A stretch of DNA of 64,000 bases. Origin: Phil1 sp040767925. Lineage in GTDB: Bacteria; Bacillota; Clostridia; Christensenellales; CAG-138. The DNA is taken from positions 458,705 through 522,704 of the forward strand of contig JAXGNN010000003.1 in assembly GCA_040767925.1 (NCBI GenBank), read 5' to 3'. Under the pieces are notes generated by a model. The model was not told the DNA's origin, made no database searches, and saw nothing but the letters and a program-made list of their open reading frames with translations. Both the position numbers and the translations under genes were made by a program. This document shows, in pieces, positions 25,267 to 37,219 of the stretch. The first letter of the stretch is position 1, and each line of letters begins with the position of its first letter.

Positions 25267-25941
25267 ATGAAGATTGAAATCGAAAGCAACATCCTGCGTT
25301 ATTACCTGCGGAACGTATATTTCATCACCGGCACAGCGTACGCGGGCAAATCGACGATGGCCGCTATGCTCGCCGACAAATACGGCATGGTGCACTGCGG
25401 CGAAAACTATCACGCCAGGCACTGCGATCGGTTCGTCACGCCCGAATACCAGCCGAATATCGCTTATTTCCAAACGATGAAGGACTGGCAGGAGTTCATC
25501 AACCGCACGCCCGACGAATATGCCGGATGGATAGAGGGCACTTCGCGGGAAGCCGCGCAAATCGAAATTGCGGAACTGCTGCGCATTCCGGAGGGTCAAA
25601 AGGCGATTGCGGATACCAACATCCCGTTGGAGGTGCTGCGCGAGATCTCCGATTATCGCCGCGTGGCGATTATGCTCTCCCCGCAACCGATGTCGGTGGA
25701 CAGGTTTTTTGATCGGGACGACGTCGAGAAGCAGTTTTTGCTGGAACAAATCCGGCTTGCGGAAAACCCCGAAAAAACGATGGACAATTTCAAAAAGTGT
25801 CTGGCGAGAATCAACAGCAGGGAACGTTACGACGAATTTTTAAACAGCGGTTTCTTCGCGACCATCCGGGAAGACGCCGCGGCGGATTCCCGGCTTGAAA
25901 CCATGAACAGGCTGGCGGAGCATTTTCAGCTGGAAGCTTAG
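25267..25941 (+). CDS. P-loop nucleotide-binding protein, function unknown
   Basis: 224 residues from the ATG at 25267 (GAGGCGGG upstream). The Walker-A-like loop is FITGTAYAGKSTMAAML near residue 25. DTNIPLEVLREI and RVAIMLSP may be the Walker B and LID regions. It resembles small kinases, but I cannot assign a substrate. It is the second P-loop protein of this accessory run. Confidence 0.7.
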   Translation: MKIEIESNILRYYLRNVYFITGTAYAGKSTMAAMLADKYGMVHCGENYHARHCDRFVTPEYQPNIAYFQTMKDWQEFINRTPDEYAGWIEGTSREAAQIEIAELLRIPEGQKAIADTNIPLEVLREISDYRRVAIMLSPQPMSVDRFFDRDDVEKQFLLEQIRLAENPEKTMDNFKKCLARINSRERYDEFLNSGFFATIREDAAADSRLETMNRLAEHFQLEA

Positions 25942-25978
25942 GCCTGGGCGGATGAACAAAAAATTGGGGGCAAAGAAA

Positions 25979-26281
25979 ATGATCAGGCATGTCGTGCTGT
26001 TCACGTTCAAGGAGTTCGCCGGGGGAAGGACGAAAGCGGAAAATCTCGATCTGGCTGAAAAGATGTTTTCCGGCATGTATCCGACTGTCCCCGCGATCAA
26101 AGTCCTTCACGTCGGAAAGGATCTCGCGCTCTCGAAGGGCTCGTACGACCTGCTGCTGACGGTGGACGTGGAAGATCAGGAGGCCCTTATCAGCTATCTG
26201 ACGCATCCGTATCACGTCGAAGTCTCGGATTTCGTCGGGTCCGTTCGCGACGAGAGGCGGGTCATCGATGTTGAAATATAG
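25979..26281 (+). CDS. Dabb-family (stress-responsive A/B barrel) protein
   Basis: 100 residues. The MIRHVVLFTFKE start and the end (TVDVEDQEALISYLTHPYHVEVSDFV) are typical of the dimeric alpha-beta barrel Dabb domain. The role is unknown; some members act in polyketide cyclisation or stress response. An ATG at 25952 would add nine residues, but the family begins at 25979. The following 65 bases before the convergent gene hold no clear signal. Confidence 0.85.
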   Translation: MIRHVVLFTFKEFAGGRTKAENLDLAEKMFSGMYPTVPAIKVLHVGKDLALSKGSYDLLLTVDVEDQEALISYLTHPYHVEVSDFVGSVRDERRVIDVEI

Positions 26282-26346
26282 TCTATCCTGAGCGCGCGCG
26301 GAGCTTGCGCCGGGGAACGGGCAGGCACTTCCATATCGAATCGACG

Positions 26347-26640
26347 TCAGTTCTTCCAGTACGCGCTGCCGTCCGTTTTCCGCGAGAGCAGCCCCGCCTC
26401 GACGAGCTCGCGGCGCAGGGTGAAAGGGTCCCCGTATATTTTCAGCAGGATGGAGTTGACCTCCTGCTCGGCGTAGACGCGCTCCTTCTCGAAGCATAGG
26501 TTTGCGACATGCTCGAGAATCACTTTCCGCTTGTTCGCCTTGGCCGGTATGGACGCGAGGCGGCCGTTGCGAAAGAAGCTGCGGACGATCTTTTCCCTTT
26601 TCTGCTCCTCGGTGAGCGGCGCGCGCCGGTGTTCCTCCAT
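26347..26640 (-). CDS. DUF2087 protein
   Basis: 97 residues. EKIVRSFFRNGRLASIPAK and FTLRRELVEAGLLSRKTDGS are the two conserved blocks of DUF2087, a domain often fused to ArsR-type regulators, with DNA- or RNA-binding suspected. Here it stands alone. The start codon touches the stop of the YdcF gene, so they are co-translated. Confidence 0.88.
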   Translation of the reverse strand: MEEHRRAPLTEEQKREKIVRSFFRNGRLASIPAKANKRKVILEHVANLCFEKERVYAEQEVNSILLKIYGDPFTLRRELVEAGLLSRKTDGSAYWKN

Positions 26641-27401
26641 CAGATTTTCCCTCCCAGATAGTAATAGATGATGACGAGCGCCTCGCGCATATAGTCGTTG
26701 GGCGTGATGTAGGCGACGCCGCGCGCGCCGACGCCCTCGGCGTCGAGCCCAAGCGAGCGCGCGACCTTTTCCGCGCGAAGGACGTGGAAGCGCGTCGTCA
26801 CGAAGAGCACCTTTTTGCCCTCGCCAAGCTCGTTGTCGATGATGCGCTTGGAGTTGAGGAGGTTCGTATAGGTGCTGTCGGATTTTTCCTCCTTGCGGAT
26901 GCGGCTCCCGTCGAGCCCGCTTGAGACGAGATAGCGCCGCATGGCCTCCGCCTCGGTGATCTCCTCCCCGCTGCCCTGCCCGCCGGAGAGGACGACGATG
27001 GTGTCCGGGTTGGCGTTGGCGTAATCGAGCGCGACGTCGAGCCTGCGCTTGAGCGTGAGGGAAACCCTCTCCCCCCGTATCCCGCAGCCGAGCACGATGA
27101 GCGCGTCCGCGCCCGGGTCGGGCCGGACATGCCCTTCCTTATAAATCAGCGGCACCATGACGAGGAGGATCAGCGCGTACCCGGCGTATCCCGCGACGAG
27201 CAGCCATTTGAGAAACAGGCCGAAGCCCGCCTGGAAAAACCGCTCCGCCGCAGGATAGAACAGGCCGATGAGGAAAAGCGGCAGCCCGAGAAGCGCCGGG
27301 AGCACCGTCCCCGCGTTAGGGTTGGAATACATCAAAACCGCGGCGGTATCGAGTATGCCGAGCGCGCCGAGTATGAGCAGGCCAATTCGCAACGCGCTCA
27401 C
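26640..27401 (-). CDS. YdcF/SanA/ElyC-type membrane protein (DUF218)
   Basis: 253 residues. Two or three hydrophobic segments in the first 85 residues anchor it in the membrane. The DUF218 domain follows: ALIVLGCGIRGERVSLTLKRRLD, VVLSGGQGSGEEITEAEAM, and VTTRFHVLRAEKVARSLGL. Proteins of this type affect envelope integrity and peptidoglycan precursor use; the biochemical activity is unproven. It overlaps the EamA transporter gene by four bases. Confidence 0.9.
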   Translation of the reverse strand: MSALRIGLLILGALGILDTAAVLMYSNPNAGTVLPALLGLPLFLIGLFYPAAERFFQAGFGLFLKWLLVAGYAGYALILLVMVPLIYKEGHVRPDPGADALIVLGCGIRGERVSLTLKRRLDVALDYANANPDTIVVLSGGQGSGEEITEAEAMRRYLVSSGLDGSRIRKEEKSDSTYTNLLNSKRIIDNELGEGKKVLFVTTRFHVLRAEKVARSLGLDAEGVGARGVAYITPNDYMREALVIIYYYLGGKI

Positions 27402-28348
27402 GGCCGCTCCTCGCTCAGGCAGACGGCCTCCGCGGGAACCAGCCTGGCGCCCTTGAGCGTGTAATTGGCGACGTACACGCCCGCGAGCACCAGCGCCGTG
27501 CCGACGGCCTGCAGGAGGGTGAACTTCTCATGCAGGAACGCCACGCCCGCCAGCACCGCGACGATGGTCGTGATGCCCGCAAACGAGGTGCAGCGCGCGG
27601 CCCCGATGGTGTTGAGCGCGTAATTCGCCATGAGGAAGGCCAGCACCTGGCAGCCGACGGAGAGATACAGGACGGCGGTGAGGAAGCCCATATCCGTAAA
27701 CGGCGCCGCAAGGTATGCCGCCATCGTGCCCCTGACGCCGTGCTCGACGAGGGCCACGCCCGTGAACGTCACCGCGCCGAGCGCCGCCATGACGAAGGTT
27801 TTCTCCGTGCTCGTATAATGAAGCGCCCTGCGCGAGAACGTGACGGAAAGCCCGTCGCTCGCCATGGCGAGTATGATCATGAGGTAGCCGAGAATGTTGA
27901 GCGAGGCGTCGAGCCCCTTGGCGAGCACCATCGTCAAGACGCCCGCGATGGAGACGGCGATGCCCGCAACCTGCGGCCTGGTGGGTTTCTCCTTGATGAT
28001 GAGGCTGCAAAGGACGATCGTGACGATGGGCAGGAACGTCACCAGGGAGCCGCTCTCGGACGCGGTCGTGAGCTTCACGCCGTATGTTTCGCCGATGAAG
28101 TACAGCACGGGCTGGAAGACGGCGATGAGCATCAGCGGCCATATGCCCTTATGACGAAGATCGATCTTCATGACGCCGAGCAGCACGCAGACCCCCATCG
28201 CGGCGAACGCGAAGAGGAAACGCCAGGAAAGCAGCGTAAAGGCGCTGTAGGTATTGACGGTCTCCTTCGTGAAAAGGAAGCTCAGGGCAAACAACACGTG
28301 CGAAAAAATCCCGCACAGCACGCCCGAAAGGTCGGTCCTGTTTTTCAT
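27398..28348 (-). CDS. EamA/DMT-superfamily transporter
   Basis: 316 residues from the ATG at 28348, with ten hydrophobic segments in two five-TM halves, the usual EamA layout (FLFTKETVNTYSAFTLLSWRF in half one, described only; SFAGITTIVAVLAGVAFLHE in half two). It probably exports or imports a small metabolite. No ribosome site is visible, and a TATACT hexamer lies only 7 bases upstream of this ATG, so the start or the promoter is uncertain; 31 more in-frame codons exist upstream but look non-coding. Confidence 0.85.
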   Translation of the reverse strand: MKNRTDLSGVLCGIFSHVLFALSFLFTKETVNTYSAFTLLSWRFLFAFAAMGVCVLLGVMKIDLRHKGIWPLMLIAVFQPVLYFIGETYGVKLTTASESGSLVTFLPIVTIVLCSLIIKEKPTRPQVAGIAVSIAGVLTMVLAKGLDASLNILGYLMIILAMASDGLSVTFSRRALHYTSTEKTFVMAALGAVTFTGVALVEHGVRGTMAAYLAAPFTDMGFLTAVLYLSVGCQVLAFLMANYALNTIGAARCTSFAGITTIVAVLAGVAFLHEKFTLLQAVGTALVLAGVYVANYTLKGARLVPAEAVCLSEERP

Positions 28349-28420
28349 AAAGCCAGTATAGCACAATGTGAAATGGGAGTGTAGACGGGATGTTAATTTT
28401 GTCAACACTTTACGGCGCGG

Positions 28421-28449
28421 TTGCAAAGGATTCCCCATCATGCTAAAAT
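28421..28449 (+). promoter_or_regulatory. Promoter of secA
   Basis: TTGCAA (28421-28426), a 17-base spacer, TAAAAT (28444-28449), 33 bases before the ATG. Confidence 0.65.
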
Positions 28450-28482
28450 CATGCTGTTGTATTATGGAAAGAGGGTATTTGC

Positions 28483-31215
<2,733 letters not shown>

Positions 31216-31285
31216 CGGCAGATCGGCGCGAACGGGATGAACAGAATATCAACAGCAAATACAGGATAAAAGGAAGTGAGAAAGA

Positions 31286-32387
31286 GTGATCCAACTGGAA
31301 GAAACAAGGCAGAAGCTCGCGGAAACGGTCGAAACGCTCAAAGAGGCAGGTGGATCCCTTTAACCTCGCCGAACTGAGCGAGGAAAAGGCGCGTCTCGAG
31401 GAGCAGATGGCCGAAGCCGGCTTCTGGAACGATGTGGAAAACGCCAACAAGGTCAACCAGCGCGTAAAGAGCATCTCGGCGAAGCTTGAAAAGTATAAAA
31501 AGCTCACGGCGCGCTGCGACGACCTCGACGTGCTCATGGATATGGCGGACGAGGCGGAGGACACGAGCCTCATCCCCGAGATCGAGGCGGAATACGCGGC
31601 GCTCGAGGCGGCGGTCGCGGCACTCAAGCTCGAGACGCTGCTCAAAGGCCCCTACGACGCGCGAAACGCCATCCTCTCCCTCCACGCGGGCGCGGGCGGC
31701 ACCGAGGCGCAGGACTGGGTTTCGATGCTCTACCGCATGTACACGCGCTACTGCGAGCGCAACGGCTTCGCGGTGCGCGAGCTCGATCTGCTCGACGGCG
31801 ACGAGGCCGGCGTCAAGAGCGTCACCTTCGAGGTGACGGGCGACAACGCCTACGGCTACCTCAAGGCCGAAAAGGGCGTGCACCGGCTCGTGCGCATCTC
31901 CCCCTTCGACTCCGCGGGGAGAAGGCATACCTCCTTCGCCTCGCTCGACGTGACGCCCATCTTCGACGACGACAGCGACGAGGTCGAAATCGATCCCGAC
32001 GACATCCGCATCGACACCTATCGAAGCGGCGGCGCGGGCGGGCAGAACGTCAACAAGGTCAGCTCCGCCATACGCATCACGCACATCCCCACAGGCATCG
32101 TCGTGCAGTGTCAGAACGAGCGAAGCCAGCTCCAGAATAAGGAGATGGCGATGCGCATGCTGCGCGGCAAGCTCCTCGAGGTCGCCGAGCGCGAGCGCAT
32201 GGAGCAGATGGTGGAGATCAAGGGCGAAATGAAGAAAATCGAGTGGGGCAGCCAGATCCGCTCCTATGTGTTCCAGCCCTATACGCTCGTCAAGGACCAC
32301 CGCACGGGCGTCGAGGACGGCAACATCCAGGCGGTCATGGACGGCGACATCGAGGCGTTCATCGACGCGTTCCTGGCACAGAGCTGA
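31286..32387 (+). CDS. prfB: Peptide chain release factor 2, with programmed +1 frameshift
   Basis: Frame one starts at GTG 31286 and ends after 25 codons at TAA 31361-31363; frame two resumes at AAC 31362 and runs to 32387, giving about 366 residues, the normal RF2 length. The joined protein carries the RF2-specific SPF motif (RISPFDSAG) and the catalytic GGQ (SGGAGGQNVNKV). The junction CTT TAA C is preceded by an SD-like AGGTGG, the known RF2 autoregulation layout, but the stop is UAA where UGA is usual. Read without the shift, the gene would look broken; an in-frame GTG at 31350 could start only a truncated product. Confidence 0.93.
31346..31364 (+). promoter_or_regulatory. RF2 recoding site: SD-like AGGTGG plus CTT TAA C
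   Basis: AGGTGG lies four bases upstream of the CTT codon (31358-31360); the stop TAA is 31361-31363, followed by C. The ribosome slips from CTT into the +1 frame and continues with AAC. This is the canonical site with UAA replacing UGA. Confidence 0.88.
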
Positions 32388-32411
32388 TACATGGCATAAA
32401 CAATGATTTTT

Positions 32412-32440
32412 CGAAGCGGCGCTCTGCGCCGCTTCGCTTT
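32412..32440 (+). terminator. Terminator after prfB
   Basis: 11-base stem CGAAGCGGCGC / GCGCCGCTTCG with loop TCT, followed by CTTT. Confidence 0.75.
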
Positions 32441-32532
32441 ATATCTTTTTATCCCGCCGCGTGCTATAATTTACCGGAACGTTCCGTTAACCATATAAAC
32501 ATATAAAATAGATAAATCGCGGAGGGATCGGC

Positions 32533-33366
32533 ATGTACGCGAACCTGCATATGCACTCCACATTTTCGGACGGCACGGATACGCCCGCGGAGCTGTTGGC
32601 GCTCGCGCGGGAAAACCGGGTCGCGGTCATCTCCATCACGGATCACGACACGGTGGACGGCGTAAACAGCCTGGGCGACCTCGGCGCGATCGAGGGCGTC
32701 AGGGTCATCCCCGGCATAGAAATTTCCTGCCTCGCCGGCAGGAAACTCCTGCATGTGCTCGGCTATCACATCGACGCGCGCAGCGCGGCGCTCGACGCGC
32801 TCATCGCGCGCATGTCGAGGGACAAAACCGAGAACACGCGCGTCATCTTCGGGCGCGCGCTCGCGCGGGGCGCCTTCGACTATTCCTGGGAGCGCGTCGT
32901 TGAGGTGAGCCCCGGCCAAAAGCGGCTCTCGGGCATCCACGTCATGAAGGCGATGGAAACGGACGGTTACCGCGTGCCCGGCATGACGCTCATCGAGATG
33001 TTCCGCAAGTATTTCCTGCCCTCGGGGGAGGGCTTCGTCGATACCCCCATCGCGGGCGGGTACGACGCGATCGACGCCGTCAAGGCCGCCGGCGGCATAC
33101 CGGTCGTCGCCCATCCCAAGAGCATCGAAAACGACCGCACGGTGATCGACCTTCTCGAATACGGCGCAATGGGGCTGGAAGTTTACCACCCGACGCACTC
33201 CAAGGAGGAAACGGAAAAGTACCTCCGCCTCGCGACGGAGCGCAAATGCTATGTCACGGGCGGGTCCGACTGGCATGGGGGGCACAATGGCCCGGACGTG
33301 ACGAGCTTCACCGTAACGGGCCTCGCGCACGCGGATTATCCGATCCTGAACGTCCGGAGCGTTTAA
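32533..33366 (+). CDS. PHP-domain phosphoesterase (TrpH/nucleoside-bisphosphate-phosphatase-like)
   Basis: 277 residues. Metal ligands typical of PHP are present: LHMHSTFSDGTDTP (H-x-H), SITDHDTVDG, the Glu in IPGIEISC, VVAHPK and GGSDWHGG. Close relatives remove phosphate from 3',5'-nucleotides or degrade short RNA from the 5' end. It has its own upstream gap and a terminator after it, so it is monocistronic. Confidence 0.9.
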   Translation: MYANLHMHSTFSDGTDTPAELLALARENRVAVISITDHDTVDGVNSLGDLGAIEGVRVIPGIEISCLAGRKLLHVLGYHIDARSAALDALIARMSRDKTENTRVIFGRALARGAFDYSWERVVEVSPGQKRLSGIHVMKAMETDGYRVPGMTLIEMFRKYFLPSGEGFVDTPIAGGYDAIDAVKAAGGIPVVAHPKSIENDRTVIDLLEYGAMGLEVYHPTHSKEETEKYLRLATERKCYVTGGSDWHGGHNGPDVTSFTVTGLAHADYPILNVRSV

Positions 33367-33379
33367 ACGTACGAAATAT

Positions 33380-33412
33380 GAAACGGGGCGGTAAAAGCCG
33401 CCCCGTTTCGAT
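33380..33412. terminator. Bidirectional terminator between PHP gene and citXG
   Basis: Perfect 12-base stem GAAACGGGGCGG / CCGCCCCGTTTC with loop TAAAAG, lying between the two convergent stop codons. Confidence 0.75.
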
Positions 33413-33428
33413 TTGCTCTCATTGCCGC

Positions 33429-34739
33429 TTAAATCTCCATATAGTCCGAGAGCGAGGAAAGCAGCAGCGCGAGCGAGAGGACGTCCGCCGAGCCGCCGGG
33501 GCTGAGGTTCCTTTCGATAAAGGCGTCGTCCAACTCCGTAAGCGCCTCGAGGCGCTCTTCCGCGGGCAGCTTGTTGATGCGCGCGGCCTCCCTTTGCGCG
33601 AAAAGCAGCCCTTCTTCCCCGCCCCTGTGGACGAGGTTGGTGTCGTACAGCTTTTCCATAATGACGCTCAGCGTCAGCGCGGCCGCGTCCCCGATCGGAT
33701 AGCCGAACTTCAGGAAGCCTTCCAGCGCGGCCTTCGCCCCCATCGCCGCGGGGAAGCCGCCCGCAGCCTCGCCCCGCGCGCCGGAAGCGCCCGTTTTCGC
33801 ATAGACGCGCTCCCCGTTGGTTGCGGGATTCGCCCGCGCCGCGGCGAGCGCCGCCCCCATGCCGACGGACGCGAGGCGCGCCGCCTCGCCGCGCGCGGGC
33901 CGCCCGGTCTGCAGGTGGACGCACGCGCCCGCGAGCAGCATGCCCATCGAGAAAATCGCGCCCTTGTGGGTGTTCACGCCTCTCGTCGCGCCGCGCATGG
34001 CCTCCTCCGCCATAAGCCCTTGCGCGCGCAGGCCGCGCGCGAGCGTCTCCGGCGCTTCGTCAAAGGAGCGCAGCGCAAGGGACGCCATGCGCTCGAAATG
34101 CGGTGCGATCGCCTCGGCGCTGCGGTAAAAACTGTCGATGTTCATATCGCGGTGCGCGCCGCTGTTGCGGCGGTCGACCAGGCCGGGCTTGGGCGTCGCG
34201 CCGACCTCGGCGACGAGCGCGTCGTACGCGAGCGCGGCAAGCTTTTGGGCCGCGAAGGCGGAGAGCAGCTCGTTCGTGCGCGCGGCGAGCGCTTCCATGC
34301 CGTGCGCCCTGCTGCGCGCGCAGGCGGCTACGGGGCCGCCGCAGACGATGCAGCGCCTCTCGATGCCGCGCGAGAGCTTCTCCCCCGTGACGTCGATCAC
34401 GTCGATGTCGTAGAGGCGCGAAACCTCGCCTTCCTCCTCGGCGGCGAGCGCCGCGGCCTTCACGCGCTTTGCCTTCATGTCGAAGACGAAATACGCCTCA
34501 CACCCCGTGAAGGAGGAAGCGAACACGCGCTCCACGGCCGGAGGCAGCAGCCGCTCGAAGCGCTTCACGCCCTCGCGGAAAGCGAGTTCGATGAGCGGCG
34601 TGCGCTTAGTCGCCCCGGGAATGTTCATCGTGAAGCACGCCACGGGCAGCCCGTGGCGCGCGATCAGCTCCGTTTGCTTTTCCGCCCTCCGCTCGCGGCA
34701 GCGGAGCATGTCATCGAGGGAGACTTGTAAGATATTCAT
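33429..34739 (-). CDS. citXG: CitX-CitG fusion: prosthetic-group transferase and triphosphoribosyl-dephospho-CoA synthase
   Basis: 436 residues. Residues 1-165 are CitX, which transfers the phosphoribosyl-dephospho-CoA group to CitD (MLRCRERRAEKQTEL, FTMNIPGATKRTP, ERRCIVCGG with CARSRAHG). Residues 165-436 are CitG, which makes the precursor from ATP and dephospho-CoA (VGATPKPGLVDRRNSGAHRD). In many bacteria these are separate genes; the fusion is known in others. It is the last gene of the citrate lyase operon and overlaps citC by 29 bases. Confidence 0.93.
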   Translation of the reverse strand: MNILQVSLDDMLRCRERRAEKQTELIARHGLPVACFTMNIPGATKRTPLIELAFREGVKRFERLLPPAVERVFASSFTGCEAYFVFDMKAKRVKAAALAAEEEGEVSRLYDIDVIDVTGEKLSRGIERRCIVCGGPVAACARSRAHGMEALAARTNELLSAFAAQKLAALAYDALVAEVGATPKPGLVDRRNSGAHRDMNIDSFYRSAEAIAPHFERMASLALRSFDEAPETLARGLRAQGLMAEEAMRGATRGVNTHKGAIFSMGMLLAGACVHLQTGRPARGEAARLASVGMGAALAAARANPATNGERVYAKTGASGARGEAAGGFPAAMGAKAALEGFLKFGYPIGDAAALTLSVIMEKLYDTNLVHRGGEEGLLFAQREAARINKLPAEERLEALTELDDAFIERNLSPGGSADVLSLALLLSSLSDYMEI

Positions 34740-35676
34740 ATGTTGTGGGCGGAACGAGCCGCCTCAGCTCCTCCATATTGCCTTCCTTCAGGTATTTTCG
34801 CACCGCGCTCGCGGAAATGTCGTCCTTGCGCGGGATCTCGATGAATTCGATCCCGTACTGCGGCAGAAGCTCGCGCATCTTTTCGTTATAGGCGCGCGTC
34901 ACGGGGCAGAAAGGCTCCGTGCCGACGTAGCGGCGCGCGATCTGAAGCCCCGGCGCGATGCGCGAGGCGAACACCGCGATGTCCATTTCCGTGCGCACGT
35001 CCTCCGCCCTCACGCGGTCCTTGATGAAATACGCGGGAAAGGTCGCGCGGGAAACGAGGTAGTCCTCGCTGCGCGCGACGCAGAGATTCTCGATGTCCGC
35101 CGTGCCCCTTTTCACGAGCTCGTAGCGGTCCTTCGCGGGGAAATGCGCCGCGTCCTCGCTGACGACGAACACGTAGAGGAAGTCGCAGGCCTTCGCCGCG
35201 GTTTCTATGAGGTGCCTGTGGCCGAGTGTGAACGGGTCGCAGTTGACCACGCACGCGCCCTTGATCCCCCCGGCTTTCGGGAGGGAGGAAATGAAGTTCG
35301 CGATGCCGTCCCGCCTGTCCTCGAGCATGACTGCGTCACGCGTCCGCGCGACGGGATAGAACCCAAGCGAGCGGAACAGTTCCTCGCTGCCGGGCTTGGT
35401 GAAGAGGAAAAGATGCTCCCTCCCCCGCCTTGCCGCCTCGTTGACGAGCTCGGACACGATGGTGGCCGCCGCACCCTCGCCCTCGGCGAACGGAGCGACC
35501 GCGACGTACTTGACGACGCTGCCGTCGAGGCAGCCGCAGGCGCCGACGCGCCCGTCGTATTCGCGAAGGACGGCGCAGTAATCCGCGCCGCCCTCCATCG
35601 TGAGGCCGCGCTCCGCGAGGAAGGAGCGTATCTCCCTCTCCCGCACGGTATTCAGCGCGCCCGTTTCAAGTTCCAT
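34711..35676 (-). CDS. citC: [Citrate (pro-3S)-lyase] ligase
   Basis: 321 residues. It acetylates the thiol of the CitD prosthetic group with ATP and acetate, activating citrate lyase. An N-terminal GNAT-like half (residues 1-120) is followed by a nucleotidyltransferase half with VVNCDPFTLGHRHLIETAA (the HxGH-type motif reads GHRH) and ISASAVRKYLKEG. Two bases separate it from citF. The order here, citD-E-F-C-XG, differs from the citC-first order of enterobacteria. Confidence 0.95.
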   Translation of the reverse strand: MELETGALNTVREREIRSFLAERGLTMEGGADYCAVLREYDGRVGACGCLDGSVVKYVAVAPFAEGEGAAATIVSELVNEAARRGREHLFLFTKPGSEELFRSLGFYPVARTRDAVMLEDRRDGIANFISSLPKAGGIKGACVVNCDPFTLGHRHLIETAAKACDFLYVFVVSEDAAHFPAKDRYELVKRGTADIENLCVARSEDYLVSRATFPAYFIKDRVRAEDVRTEMDIAVFASRIAPGLQIARRYVGTEPFCPVTRAYNEKMRELLPQYGIEFIEIPRKDDISASAVRKYLKEGNMEELRRLVPPTTYEYLTSLPR

Positions 35677-35678
35677 GC

Positions 35679-37217
35679 TTATCCCTCGTCGATCTCGCGG
35701 ATGAGGTCGATGACCGTGTTGTCGCGGTACATCGCGACGCCCACGATCTTCTCCTTATACCGAATGGGCTCGGGCACGCCCACGATGCGCTCGCAGCGCT
35801 TCTGGAGCTGCTCGATGCTCGTCACGGGGATGCCCGCTGCGGCGAGCTTCTCCGCGACGTCGGGGCGCGCCGGGTTCACGGCGATGCCCTGGTCGGTCAC
35901 GACCACGTCCACGACGCTCCCGGGGGTGACGATGGTGTTCACGCGCTTGACGATCGACGGGATGCGCCCGCGCGTAAGCGGCGCCACGACCACCGCGAGG
36001 CTCGCGCCCGCCGCCGTGTCGGGATGGCCGCCGATCGCGCCGCGGATGACGCCGTCGGAGCCCGTGAGCACGTTGATGTTGAAATCCGTGTCGATCTCGA
36101 GCGCGGAGAGCACCACGAAATCGAGCTGGTTCACCGCCGCGCCGCTGTTTAAATAGCTCGCGTAGAACGAGGCGTCGATCTGCTGGTGGAAGCGGTTGTT
36201 CTTGAGCGAGTTCGCGGCGATGAGGTCGAAGCTCTGCACGTCGAGTATCTTGTCGACGAGGCCCTCCTCGTGCATCTCGACGATCTGGCCGGTGATGCCG
36301 CCCAGGGCGAAGCGCGCGTGGATGTTGCCCTCGATCATCTTCTCGCGCAGGTACCGCGCGGTTGCGAGGCTCGCCCCGCCGGAGCCCATCTGCATGGAGA
36401 AGCCCTCGTAGAAATAGCCGCTCGCCTCGATGACGTCCGCCGTGGTCTTTGCGATGAGCAGTTCCTTGGGGTTTTTCGTGAAGCGGGTCGCGCCGCTCAT
36501 GATGCCCTTGGGATCGCCGATGCTGTCCACCTTGACGACATAATCCACGTTGCTCTCGGGGATGCCGAAGGGCGCGTTGGGATAGCGCACGAGGTGGTCC
36601 GTGATGATGACGCACTTGTCGGCCATGAGCGCGTCGAGCTTGGCGTAGCCGAGGCTGCCGCAGCAGGAGGTGTTGTCCTCGTCGCGGTTGTAGCCGTTGG
36701 CGTTGCCGTAGGGGTCGCATGAGGGCGCGCCGAGGAAGGCGACGTCTATGTGCAGTTCGCCCGACTCGATGGCCGCCGCGCGGCCGCCGTGGGAGCGGAA
36801 CACCACGGGGAAATCCATGAGCCCGCGCGAGACCGTCTCGGCGAGCTTGCCGCGAAGGCCGCTCGTTTCAATATGCGTCACGACGCCGTTTTTGATGTGC
36901 GCGATCATGGGCTCGTGGATGTCCGTGAGCGAGCTTGCGGCGACGGTGAGGTCCCGTATGCCCAAACGCGCGATCTCCTCGAGCACCATGTTGACGATAT
37001 AATCGCCGTTGCGGAAATGGTGGTGGAAGGAAACGGTCATCCCGTCGCGAAGCCCGCTCAGGCGGATGGCCTCCTCGAGGCTCGCGACGACCTTGTTTTT
37101 CGAATTCAGCCTGTCGCGGAACGTCTCCTCGCTCTTTTTCGGCGTGCCGGAAAACGCGCCGTGCTGCGCCGTGATCTTTTCGATGTGCGGTATGGACTTG
37201 ATGTTGATCTCCTGCAT
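35679..37217 (-). CDS. citF: Citrate lyase alpha subunit
   Basis: 512 residues from the ATG at 37217, which has GGAGG eight bases before it; a TTG six bases earlier is less likely. It is the citrate:acetyl-ACP transferase subunit. The CoA-transferase-like fold is seen in SFHHHFRNGDYIVNMVLEE, FLGAPSCDPYGNANG and MQMGSGGASLATARYLRE. Cytoplasmic, in complex with CitE and CitD. Confidence 0.96.
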   Translation of the reverse strand: MQEINIKSIPHIEKITAQHGAFSGTPKKSEETFRDRLNSKNKVVASLEEAIRLSGLRDGMTVSFHHHFRNGDYIVNMVLEEIARLGIRDLTVAASSLTDIHEPMIAHIKNGVVTHIETSGLRGKLAETVSRGLMDFPVVFRSHGGRAAAIESGELHIDVAFLGAPSCDPYGNANGYNRDEDNTSCCGSLGYAKLDALMADKCVIITDHLVRYPNAPFGIPESNVDYVVKVDSIGDPKGIMSGATRFTKNPKELLIAKTTADVIEASGYFYEGFSMQMGSGGASLATARYLREKMIEGNIHARFALGGITGQIVEMHEEGLVDKILDVQSFDLIAANSLKNNRFHQQIDASFYASYLNSGAAVNQLDFVVLSALEIDTDFNINVLTGSDGVIRGAIGGHPDTAAGASLAVVVAPLTRGRIPSIVKRVNTIVTPGSVVDVVVTDQGIAVNPARPDVAEKLAAAGIPVTSIEQLQKRCERIVGVPEPIRYKEKIVGVAMYRDNTVIDLIREIDEG

Positions 37218-37219
37218 GG

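Noticed and set aside
28355..28360. TATACT hexamer 7 bases before the EamA-type start
   Set aside because: It would give a leaderless transcript, and no -35 is found at the right distance. Not listed as a promoter.
33246..34730. Long plus-strand frame opposite citXG
   Set aside because: CitX and CitG motifs are clear on the minus strand; the plus frame is an antisense shadow.
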